NCBI RefSeq assembly: GCF_030124175.1
Contig: NZ_JASKMT010000003.1
Location: forward strand, 186,001 to 250,000
Direction: 5' to 3'
Length of the DNA stretch: 64,000 nucleotides
Source: Streptomyces sp. 549
GTDB lineage: Bacteria > Actinomycetota > Actinomycetes > Streptomycetales > Streptomycetaceae
A program made the translations under genes and the position numbers. Below, piece by piece: positions 16,342 through 24,865 of the stretch; positions within the stretch are counted from its first letter, which is position 1, and every line of letters begins with the position of its first letter. The notes under the pieces are model-generated. The model was not told the origin of the DNA. It saw nothing but the letters and a program-made list of their open reading frames with translations, and made no database searches.

Positions 16342-17625
16342 GTGGCGGTGGACACCTCTCGGGACAAGTCGGGCGACACGGTGCCCGGCGAGCGGCGGTC
16401 CGCGCACCGCGCGTTGTGCGACTGCGCGCACTGCCCGCACAGCGCCGTCCACCGGTACCGCGAGGCCCTGGCGGGCTTCCTGCGGCGGCGGGACGAGCTG
16501 GTCGGTGGCGGCGGTGTGCCGGCCGCGCTGGCCCACTCCCCTGCCGCGGCCCGCCAGTGGGTGTCCGACGAACTGACCCTGGCCGCCGTCTCGGTCGCCG
16601 ACCGGGCCCGGGACGTCGAGTCCGCCCGGCCTGCCCGCCAACGGCAGCGCGCTGTCGCCGTCGTGTGGGCCGCCGTGGTGCTGCTGCTCGCCGCGCAGGC
16701 GGTCACGGCCGCCCGCACCGGCTGGACCGACACCCGGACCGCCGCGCTGCTCGCCGCGGTCGCCACCGCGTCCGTGTTCACGCTGGCCGTCTACCGGCAG
16801 CGGGCGGCGGACGGTGTGCCGGCGCCGCTGCTGGGTGACGACAACCGGCTGTCCACCTCACGTGCGGTCGCCACCGGCTGGGTGCTGCTGACCGCGTTCG
16901 CCGTACTGATGGCCGCGCTGCGGCTGGCGGTCTCAGGTGCGGACGGCGCCGCCGGGCTCGCCCCGGAGCGCGGCGCTGCCCTGCTCGCCGTGCTGGCGCT
17001 GACCTGCGCGGTGGCGGTGGCCGGTCCGTGGCTGACCGCCTCGCGGGTCCGCAGCGGCCGGTCCCAGAAGGTCCCCGCCGAGCGGCCCCGGGCCGTCGAC
17101 CTGGTCACCGACGACGCCGGACGCGGCAGCTTCCCCGCCGCCCAGTACCTGCTGTGCGCCGCCGTCTCGCTCGGCTACGCCACCGCGTCCCTGGTCAGGG
17201 AGCCCGACCGGCTGCCCGACCTGCCCTGGGGGCTGGTGCTGCTGACGACGGTATCGGCGGCGGTGCACCTCACCGGCCGGCTGGCCGACGCCGGGCCGCC
17301 GGTCGTGCTGTCCGTCGTACGGGCGCGGGCGGCGGGCGACCTGGACGCGTCGATCCGGCCGGGCGACGACATCGAGATCCGCGGCGCCGGCTTCGTGCCG
17401 CCGGGGGCGCAGCCGCCGCACCTGCTGGCCCGCACGATCGTCCGTATCGGCCCCGTGCACGCGCACGTGCCGCTCATCCCCGTCAGGGGCGGCTTCGTCA
17501 ACCCGGCCGACACGGCGCTGAGGGTGCCCGTGCCGGCCGAGGTGGAGCCGGGCACGCTGGAGGTTCAGGTCGTCACGGCGGCCGGTGCGGAGTCGAACCG
17601 CTACACGATCGAGGTCACGGACTGA
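16342..17625 (+). CDS. Six-TM membrane protein with Cys-rich N-terminus and C-terminal beta domain
   Basis: About 427 residues, not a family I can name. The N-terminal 35 residues contain a CDCAHCPHSAVH cluster (C26, C28, C31 with nearby His), which could bind a metal. Residues about 35-80 look helical. Six hydrophobic segments follow (AVVWAAVVLLLAAQAV, ALLAAVATASVFTLAV, VLLTAFAVLMAALRL, LLAVLALTCAVAVAG, YLLCAAVSLGYATA, LVLLTTVSAAVHL). The final ~130 residues are soluble and beta-rich with DDIEIRGAGFVPPG, which resembles an IPT/TIG-like sandwich. The GTG chosen gives VAVDTSRDK; the region upstream has poor codon character. It may be co-transcribed with the DoxX gene 285 bases downstream. Confidence 0.75.
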   Translation: MAVDTSRDKSGDTVPGERRSAHRALCDCAHCPHSAVHRYREALAGFLRRRDELVGGGGVPAALAHSPAAARQWVSDELTLAAVSVADRARDVESARPARQRQRAVAVVWAAVVLLLAAQAVTAARTGWTDTRTAALLAAVATASVFTLAVYRQRAADGVPAPLLGDDNRLSTSRAVATGWVLLTAFAVLMAALRLAVSGADGAAGLAPERGAALLAVLALTCAVAVAGPWLTASRVRSGRSQKVPAERPRAVDLVTDDAGRGSFPAAQYLLCAAVSLGYATASLVREPDRLPDLPWGLVLLTTVSAAVHLTGRLADAGPPVVLSVVRARAAGDLDASIRPGDDIEIRGAGFVPPGAQPPHLLARTIVRIGPVHAHVPLIPVRGGFVNPADTALRVPVPAEVEPGTLEVQVVTAAGAESNRYTIEVTD

Positions 17626-17909
17626 GGGAGGGCTGGAGCCACCTCCGCCGACCGTCCGGTGGGTCCGTTGACCCGCCGAGGCCGGACGGGCAGGCTGAGG
17701 GCGGTAACCACGGGTACGCGCTGAACCCGCCGCCCGGCGCTCACGTACTGCCTCGCGAGAGATCAGCGGGGAGCACTCCCCGGCCGTCCGCGCCAGCGGC
17801 CGGCACCACGCACACCGGCACGACCGGCACCACGGACGCCGGCATCCCGGTCCGCGCCGGGCCACCGGCGGCACGGGACCGGCTCACCTCGGCGGGAAGG
17901 GGCAGCACC

Positions 17910-18431
17910 ATGGCTCACTCGGCTCACCCGGATCGGCACGACGGTCCACAGCGCGACCCGTCCGACACGGGTCCCCGGAACGACACCGCCCGGCTGGCGC
18001 TGCTGCCGCTGCGGCTGTTCCTCGGCGTGACCTTCGTCTACGCCGGTCTGGACAAGCTGACCGACCCGGCGTTCCCGGCGTCCATGACCGCGCTGCTCCA
18101 GTCGATCCCGGGGGCCGCGGCGCCCTGGCTGCTGGACCTCGCGCTCAACGACCCGGAGAGCTTCGGCTACGCCATCGCCTTCGGGGAGATAGCCGTCGGC
18201 CTGGGCACGCTGGTCGGCCTGCTCACCCGCCTCGCCGCGCTCGGCGGCGCGCTGATCTCGCTGTCGTTCTGGCTCACCATCAGCTGGGACGTCGGCCCCT
18301 ACTACTACAGCCAGGACCTGCCCTACCTGGTGGCGTGGATCCCGCTGATCATCGCGGGCGCCCCGCTGTTCTCACTGGACGCGTGGATCAGCCAGCGCCG
18401 CAGGCGCCGCGGCAGCCGCCTCTACGGCTGA
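17910..18431 (+). CDS. DoxX family membrane protein
   Basis: A 173-residue integral membrane protein of the DoxX family. After a 30-residue polar N-terminus comes LLPLRLFLGVTFVYAGLDKL, the family signature first helix, then three more hydrophobic segments (GYAIAFGEIAVGLGTLVGLL, LGGALISLSFWLTISW, YLVAWIPLIIAGAPLF). DoxX-like proteins are associated with quinone or redox chemistry and, in mycobacteria, with oxidative-stress complexes; the exact role here is unknown. The ATG has GGGAAGGGG upstream. The next gene on the opposite strand is an OsmC peroxidase-like protein, which fits a redox theme by proximity only. Confidence 0.88.
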   Translation: MAHSAHPDRHDGPQRDPSDTGPRNDTARLALLPLRLFLGVTFVYAGLDKLTDPAFPASMTALLQSIPGAAAPWLLDLALNDPESFGYAIAFGEIAVGLGTLVGLLTRLAALGGALISLSFWLTISWDVGPYYYSQDLPYLVAWIPLIIAGAPLFSLDAWISQRRRRRGSRLYG

Positions 18432-18546
18432 CAGGCCACGAGCCACCCGTGCCACCCCGCCCCCTGACCCGAAGCTGCTCAGCGGAGGCTCCCGGAGGGG
18501 CGTCGGCCGGTGTGCCCCTGTGAGCCGGGGGCTGCCGGAACGCTGT

Positions 18547-19026
18547 TCAGTCCTCCCTGACCCGTACGACGGGGGTGTGGGTGATGGGGAAGTTCACCGA
18601 GCGGGCGATGAAGCACACGGCGGCCACGTCGCCGTGCAGCGAGCGGGCCCTGTCCGCCATCGACGCGTCGGCGACTGTCACCTCGGGACGCAGGACGACC
18701 TCGCTGATCTGGCCTCCTCCGCCACTCTCGTCCATGGTCATGACTCCGCGGGCGTGGTCCTCGTACTCGGTGACGGTGACCCCGCCGGCAGCACACAGGT
18801 GGAGATACCAGAGCATGTGGCACTGAGCGACGGAGGCCACGAGCAACTCCTCAGGGTTCCATCGCGCGGGATCACCGCGGAACGCGGGATCCGAGGAGGC
18901 GGCGATCCCGGCTTTGCCGTCCGCCAGCACCTCGTGGTCCCGGCTGAAGGACCGGTAGCTGTCCGTGCCTGATCCGAGGTTGCCCGTCCACTCGACCGTG
19001 ACGCCGTAGGCGTGCGTTGTCGTCAT
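18547..19026 (-). CDS. OsmC family protein (organic hydroperoxide resistance type)
   Basis: A 159-residue OsmC/Ohr-superfamily protein. The family has two reactive cysteines that reduce organic hydroperoxides; here candidates are C69 in VASVAQCHML and C138 in AAVCFIARSVNFP, with an additional C78. The ARWNPEELLVAS motif that precedes the first Cys is typical. It is cytoplasmic and thiol-dependent. It is the last gene of a minus-strand run behind the PspC and small membrane genes, with a 38-base gap, so co-transcription is possible. Sub-family (OsmC, Ohr or YhfA-like) cannot be fixed by eye. Confidence 0.9.
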   Translation of the reverse strand: MTTTHAYGVTVEWTGNLGSGTDSYRSFSRDHEVLADGKAGIAASSDPAFRGDPARWNPEELLVASVAQCHMLWYLHLCAAGGVTVTEYEDHARGVMTMDESGGGGQISEVVLRPEVTVADASMADRARSLHGDVAAVCFIARSVNFPITHTPVVRVRED

Positions 19027-19064
19027 GGGCCAGAGCCTAGAAGCCGCCGGAGCGGTACCGCGCC

Positions 19065-19316
19065 CTAACAGCGCCCTCCGCCGCCCGTTCCCGCGCCGCT
19101 TCCCAGCTCGCCGCGGGCGCGGCGGTCGCGGCGGACCAGGTGGTCCACCGCGGCGACCAGTCCGGCCAGCAGCAGCGCGGCCGGCAGCATGCCCACCAGC
19201 ACCGTGCCGGGCACCGCCACCTCGCCGGCCTCACGCAGCAGGAAGACCGCCGCGACGCCCATCAGGGACAGGCCCAGCACCAGCCGGGCCGGGTCAAAAC
19301 GCTGACGCCTGCTCAT
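19065..19316 (-). CDS. Small two-TM membrane protein coupled to PspC-like gene
   Basis: An 83-residue protein with a basic N-terminus (MSRRQRFDPARL), two hydrophobic segments (LVLGLSLMGVAAVFLL and VLVGMLPAALLLAGLVAAV) and a basic Gly-rich tail ending in Cys. Its ATG overlaps the TGA of the upstream PspC-like gene (ATGA), so it is translationally coupled to it. No family is recognised. The coupling suggests it works with the PspC-type membrane protein in envelope-stress sensing. Confidence 0.8.
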   Translation of the reverse strand: MSRRQRFDPARLVLGLSLMGVAAVFLLREAGEVAVPGTVLVGMLPAALLLAGLVAAVDHLVRRDRRARGELGSGAGTGGGGRC

Positions 19317-20809
19317 TCCGCCGACTCCCTCTCGCTGCCGACCGCAGCCCGACCGTGCGCAGCCGAACCGCTCACAGCCGTACCGCGCGCCGCGTCATCC
19401 CGAGTGCCGGCCCCCGACACCGACTCCGGGCCCGCCCCTGACCCGGCCTCCTCGCCCGACCCTGACCCCGCCTCGTCGCCCGTCCCGTCACCGGCCTCGT
19501 CGCCCGGTCCGGTGACCGGGACCTGCTCGACCACCACCTCGCCTACGCCCACGTCCAGCCGCAGTCGCACCGTGCCGCGCGCGGGCTGCTCACCGCGGGG
19601 TTCGATGGTGTAGTTCTCGTTCAGCCCCAGGCCGCCCCCGTGCACCGTCCCGTCGTCACCACCCTCGTACCGCTGGCTCGGCAGCCGGTAGCCGCCGGCA
19701 CCGATCTTGAGCTCCAGGTCCAGTGTCATGTTCTCCGGTACGCGCACCACCGCCTCTCCCGCGCCGAGCTGCAGCGTGGTGGCCACCTTCTCGTCCTCGC
19801 CGAGTCGCAGCCCGGACAGGTCGAGCACGCTGCGTCCGGTGCCCACGTGGTACTCCTCCAGGACCTGGTCCGACCGGGTGGGCGCCCACGTGGTGTCCAT
19901 CCAGTCGGTGGTGATGGTCTTCGGCACCACCGTCGCCGCGGTCAGCAGACCGGCCGTCATCAGCACGACCAGGACGGTGCCCGCTCCCGTGCGCCCGACG
20001 AAGGCGCTGACCGTCAGCCCCAGGCCGAGCACGGCCAGCCCCGCGCTGAGGCCCAGCACCAGCACCGTGCCCAGCGGATGCGCCGACCAGCTGAGCGCCG
20101 CCACCAGCCCGGTCGCCAGCATGGCGGACAGGCAGACCAGTCCGCCGATGGACCGCTCCCTGGGCGAGCGGACCACCTCCTTGGTGGCGGTGTACACCGG
20201 CATGGGCGCGCCGCCGGGCACCGTGGTGACCTGGGCGTCCTCCGGGCCCCACAGGTACCCGTCGCCCGCCGCCGCCGTGCCCCGCCACCACGACGGCGAC
20301 GACGGGACCGGCGGCGCCTGCGCCTCCGGGGGCGCGGCGGGCGGTGGCTCGTGGCCGTCGTCGACCTCGCCCTGCCGGTTGCGCGCCCAGTGCACGGCCG
20401 CGCCGACGGCGACCGCGACCAGCAGTGAGAAGGTGATGCTGCGGCTGCTGCCCAGGGAGGCGAGCACCAGCCCGCTTCCGGCGAGCGCGCACAGCACCGC
20501 CGCCAGCGACGAGCCCTCCACCCGGCCGGACAGCATGCGCCGGCCCTCGTTCTCGTCCTCGCCCTCCAGCGGCACGAGCAGCCAGGCGAACCCGTAGAAC
20601 AGCAGCCCCAGACCGCCGATCACCGACAGCACCGCCAGCGGCACCCGGAAGATCACCGGGTCGACACCGAAGTGCCGTCCCAGCCCGCCGCACACGCCTG
20701 CCACCACCTTGTGCCGCGCGCTGCGCTCCAGCCGGGCGGGCGGCGGGCTCTCGGAGGCGGCCGCCCGGCGGGCGGAGGCCGTCCCGGCGGGCTCCTGGTC
20801 CTTGGTCAT
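19313..20809 (-). CDS. PspC domain membrane protein with C-terminal adhesin-like domain
   Basis: A 498-residue membrane protein. Residues about 28-85 are a PspC domain (RLERSARHKVVAGVCGGLGRHFGVDPVIFRV...GFAWLLVPLEG). A Pro-rich linker and several further hydrophobic segments follow (two around 95-135 and four around 225-310). The C-terminal part (about 340-450) is beta-rich, with LQLGAGEAVVRVPENMTLDLELKIGAGGY, resembling the DUF2154/LiaF-like beta-helix domain. The tail is an acidic Gly/Asp/Glu/Ser repeat. PspC proteins respond to membrane stress. Its promoter region faces the gene for a PspC-domain sensor kinase, a conserved streptomycete arrangement. GGAG precedes the ATG. Start is 356 codons downstream of the longest frame; upstream sequence belongs to the kinase gene. 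Confidence 0.88.
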   Translation of the reverse strand: MTKDQEPAGTASARRAAASESPPPARLERSARHKVVAGVCGGLGRHFGVDPVIFRVPLAVLSVIGGLGLLFYGFAWLLVPLEGEDENEGRRMLSGRVEGSSLAAVLCALAGSGLVLASLGSSRSITFSLLVAVAVGAAVHWARNRQGEVDDGHEPPPAAPPEAQAPPVPSSPSWWRGTAAAGDGYLWGPEDAQVTTVPGGAPMPVYTATKEVVRSPRERSIGGLVCLSAMLATGLVAALSWSAHPLGTVLVLGLSAGLAVLGLGLTVSAFVGRTGAGTVLVVLMTAGLLTAATVVPKTITTDWMDTTWAPTRSDQVLEEYHVGTGRSVLDLSGLRLGEDEKVATTLQLGAGEAVVRVPENMTLDLELKIGAGGYRLPSQRYEGGDDGTVHGGGLGLNENYTIEPRGEQPARGTVRLRLDVGVGEVVVEQVPVTGPGDEAGDGTGDEAGSGSGEEAGSGAGPESVSGAGTRDDAARGTAVSGSAAHGRAAVGSERESAE

Positions 20810-20944
20810 GGCTCCATCCTCACCGCCGGGGCGCCCCGGCGGTATCCGGGACCTGCCCGGAAGTGTCCCTGACTTCCACGGTCGGGGGTCGTTCAGGGGC
20901 CGACCCTGATGTGCCCAGGGGACGGCACGTGTGACGATCGGTCC

Positions 20945-22216
20945 ATGACCACCGCCGCGCCGCCGCCCCCTCAGGCGTTGCCCCTGCGCAAGCTGTACCG
21001 CAGTTCCGAAGGCCGCTGGCTCGGCGGCGTGGCCCGGGGTCTCGCCGGGCACCTGGGACTGCCCGTGTTCTGGGTGCGGGCGGTCTTCCTCATCCTGTTC
21101 GTGAGCAGCGGCCTGGGCGCGCTGCTGTACGCCGTCTTCTGGTTCGTGGTGCCGCTGGGTACGGGCGGCGTCGACGCGTCCCGCGGGCCGCGGTCCATGA
21201 CGTCGGCGGACGGCCGCCGGCACCTGATGCGGCACGCCGACAAGGGGCACGTGCTCGCCGTCGTCGTGGTGATCGCCGCGCTGGTGGCGCTGGGCGAGAA
21301 CCTCCAGTTCGGGCAGGCCAACGCCTACGTCTGGCCGCTGCTGCTGATCGGCGTCGGCGTCGCCGTGGTGTGGCGGCAGGCCGACAACTCGCGGCGCGCG
21401 CACTGGTCGGAGGTCAGCCGCCGCAGCCGGCTGCTGCCGCTGGCGAGGTCGGCGGCGGGTGTCATCCTGGTCGGCGTCGGCGTGACGGGCTTCGTGGTGA
21501 TCCAGGGGTCGGGACGGCAGCTCGGCTCGGTGCTGCAGGCGTCCGTCGCGGTCCTCGTCGGCATCGCGCTGCTGGCCGGCCCCTACCTGGTGCGCATCAC
21601 GCAGGACCTCTCGGAGGAGCGCCTGATGCGCATCCGCGCCCAGGAGCGGGCCGAGGTCGCCGCACACGTGCACGACTCGGTGCTGCACACCCTCACCCTG
21701 ATCCAGCGCAACGCGGACCAGCCGCGGGAGGTGACGCGGCTGGCCCGCGCCCAGGAACGCGAGCTGCGCGCCTGGCTGTACAAGGGCGGCGAGGGCAACG
21801 GCAAGGCCGAGGAGGACGAGCCCAGCACGCTCGCCGAGGCCGTGAAGGCGACAGCAGCCGAGGTCGAGGACCACCACGGCGTCCCGGTCGAGGTGGTGTG
21901 CGTGGGCGACTGCCCGCTGGACGAACGGCTGGGTGCGCAGATCCAGGCCGCGCGCGAGGCGATGGTGAACGCGGCCAAGTACGGTGGCAGCGGCGGCGCG
22001 GTGCAGGTCTTCGCCGAGGTCGAGGGGCGGACGGTGTTCGTCTCGGTCCGCGACCGCGGTCCCGGCTTCGACATGGACGCCGTGCCCGCCGACCGTATGG
22101 GGGTGCGGGAGTCCGTCATCGGGCGGATGGAACGCAACGGCGGTACGGCCCGGATCCGCACGGCCCCGGGTGAGGGCACCGAGGTGGAGCTACAGATGGA
22201 GAGGGCTGAGCCGTGA
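20945..22216 (+). CDS. PspC-domain sensor histidine kinase
   Basis: A 423-residue membrane sensor kinase. Residues about 13-72 are a PspC domain (YRSSEGRWLGGVARGLAGHLGLP), followed by at least three further membrane segments up to about 213. The dimerisation/phosphoacceptor region is AEVAAHVHDSVLHTL with His 243 the likely phosphorylated residue, as in NarL-type (HisKA_3) kinases. The ATPase domain has the N-box AAREAMVNAAKY and the DRGPGFDMD G-box. It phosphorylates the response regulator whose GTG start overlaps its stop by four bases. The divergent neighbour also has a PspC domain, so the three genes form one envelope-stress module. The ATG is six bases after a GACGAT hexamer, probably leaderless. 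Confidence 0.93.
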   Translation: MTTAAPPPPQALPLRKLYRSSEGRWLGGVARGLAGHLGLPVFWVRAVFLILFVSSGLGALLYAVFWFVVPLGTGGVDASRGPRSMTSADGRRHLMRHADKGHVLAVVVVIAALVALGENLQFGQANAYVWPLLLIGVGVAVVWRQADNSRRAHWSEVSRRSRLLPLARSAAGVILVGVGVTGFVVIQGSGRQLGSVLQASVAVLVGIALLAGPYLVRITQDLSEERLMRIRAQERAEVAAHVHDSVLHTLTLIQRNADQPREVTRLARAQERELRAWLYKGGEGNGKAEEDEPSTLAEAVKATAAEVEDHHGVPVEVVCVGDCPLDERLGAQIQAAREAMVNAAKYGGSGGAVQVFAEVEGRTVFVSVRDRGPGFDMDAVPADRMGVRESVIGRMERNGGTARIRTAPGEGTEVELQMERAEP

Positions 22217-22917
22217 ACGACACGACCGAGGCGACCGACGTGAGCGAGGGGCAGGCCCGCCGGGTCCGGGTGGTGCTGGTGGACGACCACCGCATGTTCC
22301 GGGCCGGGGTCCAGGCCGAGATCGGCGAGACCGAGACCACCGGAGTGGAGGTCGTGGGCGAGGCCGGCGACGTCGACCAGGCCGTCACCGTGATCACCGC
22401 GACCCGCCCCGACGTGGTGCTGCTCGACGTGCACCTGCCGGGCGGCGGCGGCGTGGAGGTGCTGCGGCGCAGCCAGTCGATGATGGGCGACGCCGAGCAG
22501 CCGGTGCGCTTCCTGGCGCTGTCGGTGTCCGACGCCGCCGAGGACGTCATCGGTGTCATCCGCGGCGGTGCGCGCGGCTACGTCACCAAGACCATCACCG
22601 GTATCGACCTGGTGGGGGCGATCTTCCAGGTCTCGGAGGGCGACGCGGTGTTCTCGCCGCGACTGGCCGGGTTCGTGCTGGACGCCTTCGCGTCCACGGA
22701 CGCACCGCCCGTCGACGAGGACATGGACCGCCTCACCCAGCGCGAGCGCGAGGTGCTGCGGCTCATCGCGCGCGGTTACGCCTACAAGGAGATCGCCAAG
22801 CAGCTGTTCATCTCGGTGAAGACCGTCGAGTCGCACGTCTCCGCGGTCCTGCGCAAGCTCCAGCTCTCCAACCGCCACGAACTCACCCGCTGGGCCACCG
22901 CCCGCCGCCTGGTCTGA
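22213..22917 (+). CDS. LuxR/NarL-family response regulator
   Basis: A 234-residue response regulator. The receiver domain has acidic residues DD at 24-25, phosphoacceptor D72 in VVLLDVHLPG, and a conserved Lys in YVTKTI. The C-terminal LuxR-type helix-turn-helix reads LTQREREVLRLIARGYAYKEIAKQLF...VKTVESHVSAVLRKL. It is co-translated with the PspC-domain kinase through a GTGA overlap and is expected to control envelope-stress genes, probably including the divergent pspC-like operon. The ~20-residue N-terminal extension before the receiver is unstructured. Confidence 0.95.
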   Translation: MNDTTEATDVSEGQARRVRVVLVDDHRMFRAGVQAEIGETETTGVEVVGEAGDVDQAVTVITATRPDVVLLDVHLPGGGGVEVLRRSQSMMGDAEQPVRFLALSVSDAAEDVIGVIRGGARGYVTKTITGIDLVGAIFQVSEGDAVFSPRLAGFVLDAFASTDAPPVDEDMDRLTQREREVLRLIARGYAYKEIAKQLFISVKTVESHVSAVLRKLQLSNRHELTRWATARRLV

Positions 22918-22961
22918 GGCAACCCCGCGACGGCCGGGCGACGGTCGGGAGGTGGCGGCCG

Positions 22962-22993
22962 GGAGGTACGGGGGCACGGAGGTACGGGGGCAC
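22962..22993. repeat. 16-bp tandem duplication
   Basis: Two perfect head-to-tail copies of a 16-base unit (GGAGGTACGGGGGCAC) lie between the response regulator and the convergent ATPase gene. Probably a recent slippage event; no function visible. Confidence 0.8.
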
Positions 22994-22997
22994 GGGC

Positions 22998-23420
22998 TCA
23001 GCGCAGGTCGATCTCCGCCCAGACCGTCTTGCCGACCGTGCGCGGGAGGACGCCCCAACGGGAGGCGAGCGCGTCCACGATGACGAGTCCCCGCCCGGAC
23101 ATGTCCTCGTCACCGGCCTCGCGCAGTCGCACGGCCCGCTCGCCGCGCGGGTCCGTCACCTCGACCCGGACGACCGAGGCCGTCAGCAGCAGGCGGACGC
23201 GGAAGAACCTGCCGCGCACGCAGCCGTGCAGCAGCGCGTTCGCGGCCAACTCGCTGACCAGCAGAGCGGTGTCACCGGCGAGTTCGGCGTGCCCCCACTC
23301 GCAGACCAGCCGCGCCGCCCGCCGCCGGGCCAGCTGCACACTCCCCGCGAACGGCGTGTAGTCAAGCCGGTCCTCGCGGAGGGCCGCAACGGGAGGCGCA
23401 CTGCGGTCAGACTGGGTCAC
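22998..23420 (-). CDS. RsbW-like ATP-binding protein (HATPase_c_2)
   Basis: A 140-residue stand-alone GHKL ATPase of the RsbW/SpoIIAB-like class that is very abundant in streptomycetes. The N-box is LLVSELAANALLHG, and the G-boxes are VTDPRG and DMSGRGLVIVDALA. Such proteins act as anti-sigma or regulatory kinases on anti-anti-sigma partners; no sigma or STAS gene is adjacent. It lies divergent from an XRE/DUF5753 gene with a DUF397 gene, the classical whiJ/abaA-like gene trio of Streptomyces. GTG start with GAGG upstream. The 195 bases before the divergent regulator are unusually AT-rich and probably hold both promoters. Confidence 0.9.
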   Translation of the reverse strand: MTQSDRSAPPVAALREDRLDYTPFAGSVQLARRRAARLVCEWGHAELAGDTALLVSELAANALLHGCVRGRFFRVRLLLTASVVRVEVTDPRGERAVRLREAGDEDMSGRGLVIVDALASRWGVLPRTVGKTVWAEIDLR

Positions 23421-23615
23421 TTTTCCTCACACCTTTGCGGGGATCGGGCAGGCCGTGCGCGCCCCGATCAACCCCGAGTAGCGCCCACATCACCCAAGGT
23501 AGCCATCGATCGATACTCGCATCAAGTTGTTCTTGCAGAAATATTTCCTGAATTGGTGTTCGACGGGAAGCTGACTGGTTGCAGACAACACCGGCGGCCG
23601 GATAGGAAGACGAGC

Positions 23616-24497
23616 ATGATGGGGACCAGGGCAAGCCGAGGGGCGACGGTGTCTACCGTGCTGGGCCGCCGACTTGGCGGGGAGTTGCTCCGCATGCGGG
23701 AGTCCTGCGGTATGCGGCAACCACACGCGGCAGCGGCGCTCACCAGTTCCGTGGCGAAGGTCGCCAAGATGGAACGGGGCATGGTCCCCATACGCGACCC
23801 AGACGTTCGCGCCCTGTGCCACCTCTACGGGATGAACGACGATTCGGCGATCGAACGCCTCCTCCACCTGGCGAAAGCCGACCGAGATCGCCGTAGGGCC
23901 AAGGGCTGGTGGGACCAGTACCCACAACTCGCGGCCATGTCGGAGTACTTCGCCTTGGAGGAGATGGCCACCGAGGCCCGTAGCTGGGAACTGGCATTCA
24001 TCCCGGGCCTCTTGCAGACACCTGACTACGCTCGTGCGCTCGCCGTCGGCAACCACGACTGGGAGGACATCGACGAGGTGGAACCGTTCGTCGAGGCGCG
24101 CATGACCCGGCAGGCCCGCCTTCACGACGACCAGCCGCTCCGGCTCTGGGCGATCATGCACGAGGCGGTGCTTCGCCAACTCGTTGGCGGCCCACACGTC
24201 ATGAGGGCTCAGCTGTCGCACCTGCTGGAGATCTCCGGACTGCCGCACATTCGCGTCCAGGTCCTCCCCTACCAGGTGGGCGCCCATCCGGGGATGACAA
24301 GCGCGTTCACCGTCCTGTCCTTCGCGCAGCCCGGAGCCCTCGACGTGGTTCGCGCGGATACACTCTCGGTAAAGCTCTGGCTGGAGAGCGAGGCGGACGC
24401 CCAGCACCACAGCTCGGTCTTCGACCGCATCGCCCGGCTGAGCCTGTCTCAGCACGACTCCGGCGGACTCATCAACAGCATCCGCAAGGAGATGTAG
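23616..24497 (+). CDS. XRE-family HTH regulator with DUF5753 domain (WhiJ-like)
   Basis: A 293-residue regulator. Residues about 10-75 form a helix-turn-helix (VLGRRLGGELLRMRESCGMRQPHAAAALTSSVAKVAKMERG). The remainder is a DUF5753 domain with characteristic LAFIPGLLQTPDYARAL, HEAVLRQLVGG and VQVLPYQVGAHPGM segments. It is the WhiJ-like partner of the DUF397 protein encoded two bases downstream; in characterised cases such pairs influence differentiation and antibiotic production. Two adjacent in-frame ATGs can start it, with GGAAG upstream. Base composition upstream is more AT-rich than the surroundings. The pair may have moved horizontally, as these cassettes vary among strains. Confidence 0.92.
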   Translation: MMGTRASRGATVSTVLGRRLGGELLRMRESCGMRQPHAAAALTSSVAKVAKMERGMVPIRDPDVRALCHLYGMNDDSAIERLLHLAKADRDRRRAKGWWDQYPQLAAMSEYFALEEMATEARSWELAFIPGLLQTPDYARALAVGNHDWEDIDEVEPFVEARMTRQARLHDDQPLRLWAIMHEAVLRQLVGGPHVMRAQLSHLLEISGLPHIRVQVLPYQVGAHPGMTSAFTVLSFAQPGALDVVRADTLSVKLWLESEADAQHHSSVFDRIARLSLSQHDSGGLINSIRKEM

Positions 24498-24499
24498 CC

Positions 24500-24694
24500 G
24501 TGGCCGAGTTCCACTTCCGCAAGTCGAGCTACAGCGGCGGTCAGCCTGACTCCCAATGCGTGGAAGTGGCTGTCAGCGCCCCCGTATCCGTCGCCGTCCG
24601 GGACTCCAAGCGGCCCGGCGGGCCGCAGCTCCGCCTCTCACCCGCCGCCTGGACGGCCTTCCTCGGCCGTCTCCGGGACGAGCCGCAGACGTAG
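24500..24694 (+). CDS. DUF397 domain-containing small protein
   Basis: A 64-residue protein consisting of one DUF397 domain: FRKSSYSGGQPDSQCVEVA near the start, then VAVRDSKRPGGPQLRLSPAAWTAFL. It begins with GTG two bases after the stop of the XRE/DUF5753 gene, so the two are one operon. DUF397 proteins are proposed antagonists or ligands of the DUF5753 regulator. The single Cys in SQCVEVA is conserved in the family. Confidence 0.93.
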   Translation: MAEFHFRKSSYSGGQPDSQCVEVAVSAPVSVAVRDSKRPGGPQLRLSPAAWTAFLGRLRDEPQT

Positions 24695-24834
24695 CCTCGT
24701 CGCTCGGCCTGTCGGGGCTCGGCCTGTCGGGCCGCGACACGTACACCGCTAAACAAGTGACTGCGGCGCTGTGATCAGCTTGAATCCGGGTGCGTCACGG
24801 GCCTTGGCTGCGCCCGCACGCGGACGCCCGCGTT

Positions 24835-24857
24835 GCCGCCCGTTCGGGGCGGGCGGC
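24835..24857 (-). terminator. Hairpin terminator after the first Uma2 gene
   Basis: GCCGCCCG and CGGGCGGC arms with a seven-base loop lie just past the stop of the minus-strand Uma2 gene. It could also stop plus-strand readthrough from the DUF397 gene. Confidence 0.55.
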
Positions 24858-24865
24858 GGCGCGGC

